Program-made: the position numbers and the translations under genes
In this document: piece by piece, positions 46,022-56,350 of the stretch
Numbering within the stretch: position 1 is the stretch's first letter
How the letters are laid out: each line of letters opens with the position of its first letter
The notes under the pieces: generated by a model
What the model was told of the DNA's origin: nothing
The model's input: the letters and a program-made list of their open reading frames with translations, nothing else
Databases searched by the model: none
From: Haliclona indistincta
Taxonomy: Eukaryota > Porifera > Demospongiae > Haplosclerida > Chalinidae
Length of the DNA stretch: 64,000 nt
Direction of reading: 5' to 3'
NCBI GenBank assembly: GCA_964017065.1
Contig: OZ024785.1
Coordinates: 16,339,174 to 16,403,173, forward strand

Positions 46022-46715
46022 TGCAATGGCTGAGTTTCTTCCTTCTTCGACTTTCTGCCCGATTCTGTAAAGGAGTGGTATTCACCAGAGGACGACGAAT
46101 TTTTAAGAGAAACCATTCTGCAACGAAAAATTCCGGGCGAGAGCGACAGCAGCACGAAGAACTACAGTTCGACATACCTGACTCGTTGTATTGTATCTTA
46201 GCCACTGCCCCGAGGACTCACCTCCTGAACGCTTCTATCAGCAGCCTCTGTTGAAGCCTACTTCTAAAGTCTGGTACTCTAAGTGACAAGCTATTGGCCA
46301 CAACAAGCTACAGGGCTGTAGTGCAGAGAATTTGCACGGCAGCAGGAATCACTGGCTATAAGACAAATCACTCTCTGAGACCTACGGCAGCTACGAGACT
46401 CATTCATCGCAATGTTGACGAACAGTTGATAGTGGAAAGAACCGGCCATAGAAGCACAGATGGGATCCGTAGTTACAAGCGTACATCAGAAGAGCAACAA
46501 GAACAAATCTCAGGCATATTGAACAACCCCAGTCTCAACAGTCCTCTGCGTCCTGTGGAGCTCAACATCTGTTCTTCTAGCTCTGCTGCTCAACTATCTT
46601 CTCAACCAGTAGTGACAAACACTATAGAGCCCAACACCTGTTCATCAGGATCTGCTGCTCCTCTGCCAGTAGTGCTGAATTCTTGCTCTAATATCATTAT
46701 CAACATGAAGCAGTG
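46022..46715 (+). pseudogene. Tyrosine recombinase (Crypton/DUF3504-like), degenerate
   Basis: Starts 79 bp after the hairpin. A short N-terminal part reads EWYSPEDDEFLRETILQRK after a frameshift, then a large deletion. The catalytic domain begins FYQQPLLKPTSKVWYS, stop, IGHNKL, frameshift, then RAVVQRICTAAGITGYKTNH, SLRPTAATRL (HxxR box, HSLR), ERTGHRSTDGIRSYKRTSEE (GH box and nucleophile Tyr). The Ser/Pro-rich tail runs to 46715. The stop and frameshifts show it is dead. The family integrates circular DNA by tyrosine-recombinase chemistry; eukaryotic relatives include Cryptons and domesticated ZMYM/KIAA1958 proteins. Confidence 0.83.
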
Positions 46716-46853
46716 ACTGTGTTGTGTATCATGACTCTATCAGACAGTTGTAACTGTGTAGTGTCACTTACTATAGCGACAGAGCGGGCAATTATTATTG
46801 TAATCATCTCATTATTGTACATCAAATAACATTATTTTGTTAAAGTTGCAACC

Positions 46854-46937
46854 ATGTTCTATCAGTTGGCGCCCATGTTCTATCAGTTGGCGCTCATGTT
46901 CTATCAGTTGGCGCTCATGTTCTATCAGTTGGCGTAC
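46854..46937 (+). repeat. 21-bp tandem repeat, four copies
   Basis: Units of ATGTTCTATCAGTTGGCGCT with small changes. Confidence 0.9.
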
Positions 46938-47149
46938 TGTCTACATGATTTAGAAACCTGCAAGCAACCAATCAGATTTCTAGATTCTTACATGCTATAC
47001 TCTAATACTACTAGGTTACTATATCGAAAAGTTTCAATAATAATAATAACTGCTGACGACGCCCTTCAACGATCGCAATTTGCACTATTGGATTCGTGGA
47101 TACAGTACAGTCATTTTAAGCCCAAAAAGGGTCAAACCAATAGGAGTAC

Positions 47150-47290
47150 AGTGAAACCTGTCTTAGCGACCACCTCTCTCCAGCGTCCATGACAAAATTC
47201 CCCAAACAGCAGCTATAGAAAAGCACCTAGAGCCAACATGTCTACAGCGACCACCTGCCTAATTAGTAGGGCAGATTTTTGGACTATTTT
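47150..47290 (+). repeat. Possible pogo/Tigger-type end fragment
   Basis: CAGTGAAACCTGTCTTAGCG followed by ACCACCT, and again GCGACCACCTGCC, resembles the termini of pogo-class Tc1/mariner elements. The opposite end was not found. Confidence 0.35.
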
Positions 47291-47655
47291 GGAGGAATGA
47301 GGACACACCGGATAAAAGCACCAAATTTTTTCCTGCATGTCCTTGGGTATTAAGCTTTGATTTTTTAATAGGACCCAACCGCGTAGTGCATTCTGACAAC
47401 TTTTATGGTAATTTAGTAAATATACTTGTCAGTCAGTATATGATGCAAACTAAAATGTTCTTTTCATTTTGTAACACTGGAAGTAACCGACAAAATCATT
47501 GCTGGGGATGATTCATTTTTTAATACAGTGCTTCCAGTCTAGACATTCCAAAATTGCACATTTCACTAACACGAAATGTTTTTACTCATAAAAACTAAAC
47601 GATAGGTTTTATAGCAGTCAAACTTGGTGAGAAGGCTGATACATCCTTCTAGAGT

Positions 47656-48119
47656 AAAGGCTCATCCGCACTAGGGCTCTAATGCGGTTCAATGCGCATT
47701 CGAAACCAGTTTAATCCTGTCCGCATTACACGTCAATTTTGCAAAACCGAATCTATGTGAACCAATGCGCATTCGCCCCAATCCACCTACGGAGGTGCGT
47801 TGAAGTGACTTGAAACTGGATTGGATGTGGGTGTGGTCTCAAACATATGACGTGCGGCTAGTACTGTGCTAAAGAAGAAAGCCCTGGTCCACACTCGGGC
47901 GAAGAAAGGGTGCGAAACACACAGACTAGCGATTATATGTGGTAAGACCAGTTTTCTGGCTGTTTAGCAAGCTGGTGCTTACGTCACATGACGCGATCGA
48001 CACCAACAAGTCGATCTAATGGCGACCAATGCGGACATGCGGTAAGCAGATCGATTCACTTTGATCCGATCTGTAGCTAATGCGCATTGAACCAGTTCTG
48101 TAGTGCGGACGAGCCTTAA
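47656..48119. mobile_element. TIR MITE (AAGGCTCATCCGCACTA)
   Basis: 464 bp with ends AAGGCTCATCCGCACTA and TAGTGCGGACGAGCCTT, and inverted AATGCGCATT blocks inside. No frame was recognised. Confidence 0.8.
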
Positions 48120-48248
48120 GTGTGCCTAGTCTAAACTGCAAGCCTTACTTGATCTCAAAGATACAAATGGCGAAGTGGCAGTTGTCGGAAGCACCCAATT
48201 AGCTTTTATTTTTAGACCATAAAATCTGTAAGAAGCTTAGTTAAGGAA

Positions 48249-48965
48249 AAATCTTCGGTGGCCAGGCGAACAACTAGTTCATCTACCAAATACTCTAGAG
48301 CCAATGCTTAACTATCACGCAAACTAAAGTTCGATCCACAACAAACTCAAAAATCAACAAAAAATCAAAGTCAGAAAGTTGTTAGACTCAAAAGTCTGCA
48401 ACTTTGCGAGTTAAGAAAAAGCGCTCCGCAGGCAAGTAGCCTTATGCCTTAGCTAATCACAGCTCTTCGCTCATGGCTGTAACTTACACCGTCGGCGAAT
48501 ACGAGGTGCTGGTAGCAGCAGCACTCGCCCGCTCTGTTCGTTTTTGTCTTAGTTTATGACGTATCAATGACGTTTTCCAAGTTGATGACAGTACATTCCC
48601 GCATATTCTATCGGATATGCAGATAAATTGACGTCATCAATCTGGCAACAGTCATTGGCACATCATAACTAAGACGAAGACGAACAGAGCGGGCGAGTGC
48701 TGCTGCTACCAGCACCTCGTATTCGCCGACGGTGTAAGTTACAGCCACGAGCGAAGAGCTGTGATTAGCTAAGGCATAAGGCTACTTGCCTGCGGAGCGC
48801 TTTTTCTTAACTCGCAAAGTTGCAGAATTTTGAGTCTAAAAACTTTTTGACTTTGATTTTTTGTTGATTTTTGAGTTTGTTGTGGACCAAACTTTAGTTT
48901 GCATGATAGTTAAGCATTGGCTCTAGAGTATTTGGTAGTTGTTCGCCTGCACACCGAAGATTTTT
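48249..48965. repeat. Very large inverted repeat, about 310-bp arms
   Basis: The left arm starts AAAAATCTTCGGTGGCCAGG and the right arm ends CACACCGAAGATTTTT. The arms match with few changes through GAGCGGGCGAGTGCTGCTGC. The loop (about 90 bp) contains TATCAATGACG. The transcript would fold into a long hairpin. Confidence 0.92.
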
Positions 48966-49427
48966 CACGAGAGAAGTGGTCAGCATTTACGAGGTTAAAA
49001 TTTCAGCAAGATAATTTAGTAATTAAAGGGTTAAATGCTGCAGTGATCAGCGGTATCTTGCCCACAAACGTACAGAGCGATTTTGTGCAATTTAATACAA
49101 ATAGCTAATAGGTCAGTCTAATGCTAGCTCACTCAGTGTAGGTCCGGGGTTAAGTTCCACATCACCAGCTAGTATCAGCATCATGTAGACTAAAGTAGCC
49201 AGCAATCTCTCTGCTGCCATTATACATTGTGGACTAATCACTGCAGCTAGTCCACTATACCCAGTGCTACTGCAGTAACCTGTAACAGAAAAAAACAGGT
49301 AGCTATGAATAATAAACAGGTTATTATAGAAGCTATGAATAATAAAATAACAGATACAAGTGAATGCTCCAGCTCCTATTTAACGAGGTTACGCTCTTGG
49401 TGGAAAGAACTAGGTACTTATCAATGG
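48966..49427. other. Gene-free spacer
   Basis: Contains an AAAGGGTTAA motif at 49025-49034 that may be a lone TTAA-MITE end. No gene was seen. Confidence 0.4.
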
Positions 49428-50021
49428 AAGACTGTAAAACGCGGAATGCGGAATACGGAATAGCGGAATAAAAGTGGGCGTGTACCGTTGTTGATCAAAA
49501 ATTAATGTAAACAACTGGTCAGTTCGCACTGGGACACTGCAAAACATGGACTTGACTAGAATGGCGCCATTATGGCGTGGTCTTGCTAGAAGCTAAACCC
49601 AAGACCCTAAAAACGTTCGCCTAACAGTGCCCAGTATTCGCCTAACAAATGCCTAACAGCGCCTAGTATGGACCTAACAGCGCCTGGTATGGACCTAACA
49701 GTGCCCAGTATTCGCCTAACAGTGCCGTTAGGTGAATACTGGGCGCTGTTAGGTCCATACTAGGCGCTGTTAGGCATTTGTTAGGCGAATACTGGGAGCT
49801 GTTAGGTCCATACTGGGCGCTGTTAGGCGAACATTCTTAGGGTCTTGGGTTTAGCTTCTAGCAAGACCACGCCATAATGGCGCCATTCCAGTCAAGTCCA
49901 TGTTTTGCAGTGTCCCAGTGCGAACTGACCAGTTGTTTACATTAATTTTTGATCAACAACGCCCACCTTACACACCCACTTTTATTCCGCTATTCCGTAT
50001 TCCGCGTTTTACAGGGACCCC
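49428..50021. mobile_element. Fold-back element with 10-bp target duplication (MULE-like)
   Basis: 594 bp, almost entirely an inverted repeat (arms about 280 bp), starting AAGACTGTAAAACGCGGAAT and ending CGCGTTTTACAGGG. The flanks are TTATCAATGG at 49418-49427 and 50022-50031. The centre carries reiterated CCTAACAGCGCC and CCTAACAGTGCC blocks. Long TIRs with 9-10 bp duplications point to a Mutator-like origin (inference). Confidence 0.88.
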
Positions 50022-50532
50022 TTATCAATGGCTGAAATGCACCTATCGCACCCTACCCAATATGGGTGCAGAGTGGAGCTATGTGGGGATTTGCTGCCCA
50101 GAGATCAGGTACTGCCATGTAACAGGTGGAATGCTGTTTGTATAATACATAGGGACAATATGGGGTTGTAAGAGATTTTTGTCCCCTGCCCTAGGGCATT
50201 TTAAAGTGCAAATCCTAACGTTCCTCCTGTTCTGTACTGAAGGAAGTCGAGCATGATATCGAAGAGTAGCAATACCCGATACAGGCTAATCAAATAATAG
50301 AGTCGAGTCAAATCTCGTTGCTTAGCGACATCTCAGACCTGGTCAAATTTGTATGCAATAGCAAGTATAGCAAGTACTGCCAGACGTAACTATTGATGAT
50401 TGTCTGAGCAAAGCTAGTGTTGATAGAAAGGAGCACTACAGGTCACTAAGGGTGGTAGTGTTGTGTTGCGTGAACCAAATGAGCAGAATATCAACAACTA
50501 CATTGTTGAATATACCTGTTACTACACTATTT
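50022..50532. other. Gene-free spacer
   Basis: No gene or repeat structure was recognised. Confidence 0.4.
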
Positions 50533-51213
50533 TTAAGGTGGCGGGCACCCGTTCGCTATGAATATTAATGAGATTTTTAGAGGGCTCAGAACGTCCGACC
50601 GAACGATCCAAGCAGTGCAAAACTCGCTGCGAAGCATCATACTATGCGTCCTAGCATATAAAACAACTCTCGGCAAAATCTGTAGAGCGCGAAGTGCACG
50701 GCTTACACGAATGTTGTAGCAATTTTTCTCGCCAAATTTGTAACGTGAGCGGCTAGCAGGACCACGATCAGCAGCCCAATAGTAAGCTATTACAATTTTC
50801 TAGGTCGTGTCGGATGCTTTTCGGAAAATTATTTCCTTCATCTGATTTATGAGCTTATATCGTCGAGAATACGCCAGTGGGCTACACAAAGCCAGAGCTA
50901 CCTAAATTTCAAGAACAAATTTCCACAAAACCATCCGACACGACCTAGAAAATTGTAATAGCTTACTATTGGGCTGCTGATCGTGGTCCTGCTAGCCGCT
51001 CACGTTACAATTAAATTTGGCGAGAAAAATTGCTACAACGTTCGTGTAAGCCGTGCACTTCGCGCTCTACAGATTTTGCCGAGAGTTGTTTTATATGCTA
51101 GGACGCATAGTATGATGCTTCGCAGCGAGTTTTGCACTGCTTGGATCTTTCAGTCGGACGTTCTGAGCCCTCTAAATACCTCATTAATATTCATAGCGAA
51201 CGGGGCCTTGAGG
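50533..51213. repeat. Very large inverted repeat, about 285-bp arms
   Basis: The left end is AAGGTGGCGGGCACCCGTTC and the right end GAACGGGGCCTTGAGG. The arms share AGAGGGCTCAGAACGTCCGAC and GCTGCTGATCGTGGTCCTGC in inverted order. The loop is about 110 bp. The terminus resembles the TTAA-GGTGGCGG family at 35187. Confidence 0.9.
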
Positions 51214-51301
51214 TATGACCGGAGTCTAAAATCATCATGGTGAATTTGTTTCATTTTACATACTAGTAGCCAATACAAGTAATTTTCTTGAATATAATAT
51301 T

Positions 51302-52025
51302 TATGCCTCGGTGGGCGGAGCCACGAGGCATACAGTAGTTCGTTTGTTTGTCATTCCGTCTGTTACTTCAGTTTTGCGGCGCACGCTGAACGATGAGCCC
51401 CGAAACTAGCAATGCAAGTAGAACTCGATATTATCTCGCTTTTGATCATGTGAGAGCTTTACACGAAGCTTCGTTCTTGAGTTATGCTTTGTTTACCGTT
51501 GCTGGCGATCTGGACTTTTCCAAAGGCAAAGCTGTCCACAGTTGACTGCCTAGAAGCTGATAGGTTAGAATTTACTACAGGATAGCAGCGCAGGTCCAGA
51601 GAAAATCGTGTAGGCAAACTATGGAAGCTATCTCGCTCGTGGTATGCTGTGTAGACACGCCCAGTTAAATTGTGGTCAGCACTGATTGGCTTCTGATTGC
51701 ATAACTAAAGCACTACTGTACAGAAATCCTGTATACATGCATCTGCAGTTGCTGTGTTTGTAGAATGGTGGATAGTTGTGTTTGTTGATATATAATTTTG
51801 TAGCAGTATTCTCACAGCAATGAGTGCAGTAGTCTTGTTGCAGTATACTTTAACTTGTTTCTACTGCAGCTTACATTGCATGCTTTCATGTTACTGTTTT
51901 GATCCTTCCGTGGATCTACTGCATGCATATATACGTGCTGTCATAATTATGCATCTGCTAATTGAATGCCATACATGCTACATGTACTGCACCGAGGCAT
52001 CTGCACCTCACGGTGCTTTATGGTA
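51302..52025 (+). mobile_element. R1 repeat, full-length copy D
   Basis: About 724 bp from TGCCTCGGTGGGCGGAGCCA to ACCTCACGGTGC, the most complete copy of R1. No coding sequence was recognised. Confidence 0.8.
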
Positions 52026-52674
52026 GCTGTGAAGATATTATGATGGTTGAAAAATACATGTAGCTATTTTGTTGCTAAGGATGTGTAGTGCTAAGTAATT
52101 TATTGGGTGATAACAAACTAGTTCACACCATGTTTTACCAAAAAATGGCTACAAGGTCAATTAGATCTAGGAGTCTTCTTAGCAGAGGAGGTCTGTAGAG
52201 AAGCCTTGAACAAACCACTGAAACCACAAAGGAAGAACATTGGTATGATTGCTTCAAGAAGGCAGGGCTTCTATTTTTGGAACAGCTATCAATATGCTAT
52301 TCTTAGCTTTGGCTACACACACAGAAACAACATTTTAGCCAACTAAGTTGCTCGCTGAGCTGTGCCTATAGGTGTTATGGCTGGCACAACTAAGGACTGG
52401 AGTGTAAGCAAAGGTTAGAAATAGCTCTGGAGACTCGGCAATGCCAAATGATCATTTTATCTCGAGGCCGACTTCGATGTGTACGTATGAGCAGCTATAG
52501 TCTATGGACAGCCATTTCTCGTCTGGGACTCAGCAGAGCTTCGGGGCGTTGCCCAAGAGAGTCGGCCTCCAGTGCAATATGTTTTCGTACTTGGTGTTCT
52601 GTACTCCCATAACATTTGAGCTCAGTAGGGCAGCTGCTTCTCGTGTTATTTGCGTATAGTATAAATTCATAGTG
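52026..52674. other. Gene-free spacer
   Basis: No exon or repeat was identified. Confidence 0.4.
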
Positions 52675-52683
52675 GTCCGATGC

Positions 52684-53105
52684 TAGTCAGGCGTGGCCTG
52701 ACCAAACCCCTTCTGTGTATGGTCAGGGGACACTAGTATACCAAAGTTGTACACGTCGCGACTATAGTTGCGACCCAATCAGATTGTAGCATTACGTTAT
52801 GAATCTCATTAATTACGTAATTGTAAACAAACGTTATGGCGGCTTCAGCTTGCATCTCAGACGTGGCTGTAGAAAAGGCAGCGGTGAATGCTGTCAACAG
52901 TTGGGCTACAGATCTATCAAGGATGGACTCGGTGTAAACTTCCTGATCCCGAGTAGCCATCGTGATACAGCGCACGTGTACACCCACGCATGTTATTAAG
53001 TAACCATGGTTAAATTATAACCGCTACATTCCAGCGCGACGACTGGTGCATACTAGTGTCCCCTGACCATATACAGAATGCGATTGGTCAGGCCACGCCT
53101 GACTA
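52684..53105. mobile_element. TIR MITE with 9-bp target duplication
   Basis: 422 bp with ends TAGTCAGGCGTGGCCTGACC and GGTCAGGCCACGCCTGACTA, flanked by GTCCGATGC at 52675-52683 and 53106-53114. The minus-strand interior (52800-52960) holds an open segment starting MATRDQEVYTESILDRSVAQ that looks protein-like, but I do not recognise it. Confidence 0.9.
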
Positions 53106-53238
53106 GTCCGATGCTTGGTATAGTCAGTTTCCAGTCGTTGCGGCTTCAGTAACGGAAGAAGTCCAGAGTATTATGCACAACTAGCTTAGAAAGTTTGAAA
53201 GAATTGCTTAGAACATTATGGAAATTATGATTGTTTAA

Positions 53239-53839
53239 CTCTTTAGGGACTGAATTACTTTGATGAAAATTCGACTTGCTCTAAACTGACAGTTTGTCTT
53301 GCATTTTCTACAACATGCAGTACGTTAGCTGTTCCAAACTAGCACTGTTGTTTCCTGGTATGTCAAAGTTTACAACCATGTACTAAACTCTGAGTTGGCC
53401 ACTCCCACTTCGGAACTGAAGCCGCTTAAGTGCTGCGACCTCGACATTTTCCAGCCAATTTTGGTCTTCGTTTAGCCCTTGTGACTGATACAAAAACCTG
53501 GTGGTGTCCAGGTGAGCAAACAGCATAGTTTAGACCATATTCCATGCCCAAGAATGCATTTCCAGGCATCGATCCTGAAGCCTTAAAAATGCCAAAAGTG
53601 GCGAGGGGCTCTGCCCCTTTGAACCCCGGGTTAACGGGGGACACCCCCTTTAAAATTCCCCCCGTGCTGTACGTTTTAGTGGGGAGGGCGCGCCGAAAAA
53701 CAGGTGGTTTTTTCAGGTAAAGTCATCTTTTGCAAATAAACTTGATTTGACCTTTCTAGAGCACTTTTTGCACTTTTTATGACGTCTAGAGTAGGTGGAG
53801 TCAATTATGGCGGCTAAAGCCACTATAGGCCTTAAAGGG
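53239..53839. mobile_element. TTAA-site MITE, copy with a matching empty site
   Basis: 601 bp between TTAA at 53235-53238 and 53840-53843, with ends CTCTTTAGGG and CCTTAAAGGG. The surrounding repeat also exists at 43920-43990 without the insertion (TTGTTTAAAGAGCACAAAG), which shows the pre-insertion site. The interior includes GGGGCTCTGCCCCTTTGAAC. Confidence 0.88.
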
Positions 53840-54031
53840 TTAAAGTGCACAAAGTGAAATTAGCACATTATCAAGAAAACAGACTCCAGTTATACCTTAA
53901 ATCCTATACGTACGTTTGTTAGAGTATTAACAGACGCACATACCATATTGATGAGGTGCTGCTCCTCCTTGCTGCAGTAATGACATAATGGCGTCACGAG
54001 TCACTGTGAATGATGCTGTCACCATAGATAG

Positions 54032-55268
54032 TACACATAACGGGATTGGTGACTCCCGTAAATTATCACTGTTTTTACGGCACGTCCGCGTTACAGCGCC
54101 GTGTTTGCGCCTGCATATTAAGCTATGGCGGTACGGTGGGTACAAATGCAGTTCCTGTTCGTGTAAAAGAGACACAAACTCAGCGGCAAGGTACTTGATA
54201 CTAAGATACTGCTGTAATTGTATCTCTTTAATATAGTTCTACTGTCTGTTGTTGAAGCGGTCATCAGCGGCGAGAAGTTTATACCCAGCAGAACTGCTAC
54301 TGAGTATCACTCTTGCTATTACACACTCAGTACATACAACTCTATGCATAGTTAAAGTTGAATAATAAGAAAGTAAATTTGAAAGAATCATCAGCAACTG
54401 GTCTAGTCTGCATGCTGTACTAGTACCACTGATGATCGAGCTAGCTGACTCGATCAGTACAACATGGTCAACTAGTTGACTAAGGTATAGTCGTAAAATA
54501 GCTTGAATTATACAAAGTTGGTCCTGGTTCACTGCTGTGTGTGGTGAGTGAGAGCTGTTGGCTGCTGTGAGTGAGGGTTGGCTGTTAGTATTGAAACAGC
54601 CAGCTGAAGTGACTTTGACTTTTGGTACTTTTCAACTGCCTTCTTCGCATCGCCTAAAAATAGCAACAATTATATCTTCATGTGAACCCTCTGATCTTTA
54701 TTTCAGAGCTACGTAAGACATCTAATGGCATAATATAGACCTATCACTAGTATTTGGCTCAAAAATATATTGACTAAAATTATTTGCTTCACCAAAATAG
54801 GTACAGGAAATCTGCAACTAAATCAATCATTTTCCTACATTGATTACTTTATTTTTCAACAAAAAATTCAAGCACAAAGAAGAAAAGTGGCTAAAGGCAT
54901 ACAACAACTCCTTCTCTGTCATTTTTTTCTATTCAGTTGTAGAAAGCTTATGTTTGTGCGTGTATATAGGTACAGAAAATTCTGCACTGAAGAGACGCAC
55001 ATTCCAGGTCGATCAAACCCGAGATTTGTGCTTAATAATAACAGTTTGGTTAGATAAAACAACTCTCTTTAGTTAGACCACTTCTCAATCTGTAAATTTA
55101 CACTGTGTAATACAGCCTACCTTCTACAAGCACTTGTAAGTAGTCTTGTTTTTACAGCTGACTAGCCATTCCTTGCCGTTGTCAGCTGCAACCATGCGGC
55201 CAAATATTGTAACGCGGATGCGCCGCGCAGAATTGTATTACGTGAATTGTAGTCACCAATCCCGTTAT
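54032..55268. mobile_element. Possible long TIR element
   Basis: Imperfect inverted repeats of about 60-100 bp: ATAACGGGATTGGTGACTCC near 54036 and GTCACCAATCCCGTTATG near 55250, extending inward to GTCCGCGTTACA and TGTAACGCGGATGCG. The interior shows no firm transposase. A minus-strand open segment after a good acceptor (GCTATTTTTAG) at 54536-54653 encodes GDAKKAVEKYQKSKS..., which is TPR-like but unproven. Confidence 0.5.
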
Positions 55269-55277
55269 GTTTACTAT

Positions 55278-55646
55278 CTATGCTGTCACTAACACGAACC
55301 TAGCCCCGCCCCCTCCTGATAGCAGCCATGCTGTCAGCTGCACGATGCCGCCAGCTCCTTTAGTCTGGGTAGCTCCCATCTTGAATATGCGAGCGAGGTG
55401 ATCTCTGGACACAATGCGGAGTAGAACACACGTCCCGTTAACTATCACTTGCAATAAAAATATGGCACCACACTGCGGCCCGGTCAATGTAGCAGGAACC
55501 AGCGCCTTGCTGTGTCTACTGTAGTAAGCAGCTGCCAGTCTAGTAGCAATGCCAGCAGCATATTGACCTCCTCCTCCTCTAGGAGTAGACCCTCTGCAAC
55601 GGAACGAGCCGATCCTCGCCCTCCACAGCTCAACTGGAATACCCAT
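55278..55646 (-). CDS. Unrecognised open frame
   Basis: ATG at 55646; 122 codons with Gly/Arg-rich composition: MGIPVELWRARIGSF, then a Gly run and AAAYYSRHSK. No domain was identified. It may be a short exon continuing beyond 55450 through a splice, or a transposon-encoded leader frame. Confidence 0.3.
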   Translation of the reverse strand: MGIPVELWRARIGSFRCRGSTPRGGGGQYAAGIATRLAAAYYSRHSKALVPATLTGPQCGAIFLLQVIVNGTCVLLRIVSRDHLARIFKMGATQTKGAGGIVQLTAWLLSGGGGARFVLVTA

Positions 55647-55771
55647 CGCGCGCCTCCTCGCGAGCCTTCAAACAGTAATACAGTACAGGAGGTTGCAGGT
55701 TGCTTGACCAATGGCACGTATTCATTTATCAAATCGTATAAATAAAAATATCGGTACGGTGGTCATGGGCG

Positions 55772-55981
55772 TTATTTAGAATCATTTCCCGATCGCTCTG
55801 TGTAGAAATTCTGCATTCTTCTCCTCGCTCTGAGATAGGGAATTATTTGTTCTACAACCGCCTTACCTTGGGAAACAGATAAGTCCTTTAGTGGCTTGCC
55901 GACGATGAAAAGTTTTTTACGTAGACCCAAGGATTCTTGTGTCTGCAGTACGTGACGAGCAATTTCGTGCCTGAAATCACT
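55772..55981 (-). CDS. Candidate terminal exon, unrecognised product
   Basis: After an acceptor (AGTGATTCCAG) a 70-codon open segment reads DFRHEIARHVLQTQESLG, KLFIVGKPLKDLSVSQGK, then IIPYLRARRRMQNFY, stop. Its charged, amphipathic composition looks protein-like. I do not recognise it. Upstream exons, if any, would lie toward or inside the assembly gap. Confidence 0.35.
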   Translation of the reverse strand, partial: SDFRHEIARHVLQTQESLGLRKKLFIVGKPLKDLSVSQGKAVVEQIIPYLRARRRMQNFYTERSGNDSK

Positions 55982-56150
55982 CTGGAATCACTGTTCCAAT
56001 TCTCAAACAGAAGAAAATACACTGCAAAGGTTAGCTAACTATGTTACTGTAGCTACTAGATGCAAGAAGTCAGCACAAACCGAACACGTTCGAGATAGAT
56101 CGTCGAGTTCAGGTCACACCTGAATACCGATCTTCTGCTTCTGTTGAACA

Positions 56151-56350
56151 NNNNNNNNNNNNNNNNNNNNNNNNNNNNNNNNNNNNNNNNNNNNNNNNNN
56201 NNNNNNNNNNNNNNNNNNNNNNNNNNNNNNNNNNNNNNNNNNNNNNNNNNNNNNNNNNNNNNNNNNNNNNNNNNNNNNNNNNNNNNNNNNNNNNNNNNNN
56301 NNNNNNNNNNNNNNNNNNNNNNNNNNNNNNNNNNNNNNNNNNNNNNNNNN
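56151..56350. other. Assembly gap (200 N)
   Basis: Exactly 200 undetermined bases, probably a placeholder length. It cuts the 3' part of KICS2. Confidence 0.99.

Noticed and set aside
53405..53720. Possible coding segment around GGGGCTCTGCCCCTTTGAAC
   Set aside because: This lies in a TTAA-site MITE, and no frame or splice context supports a protein.
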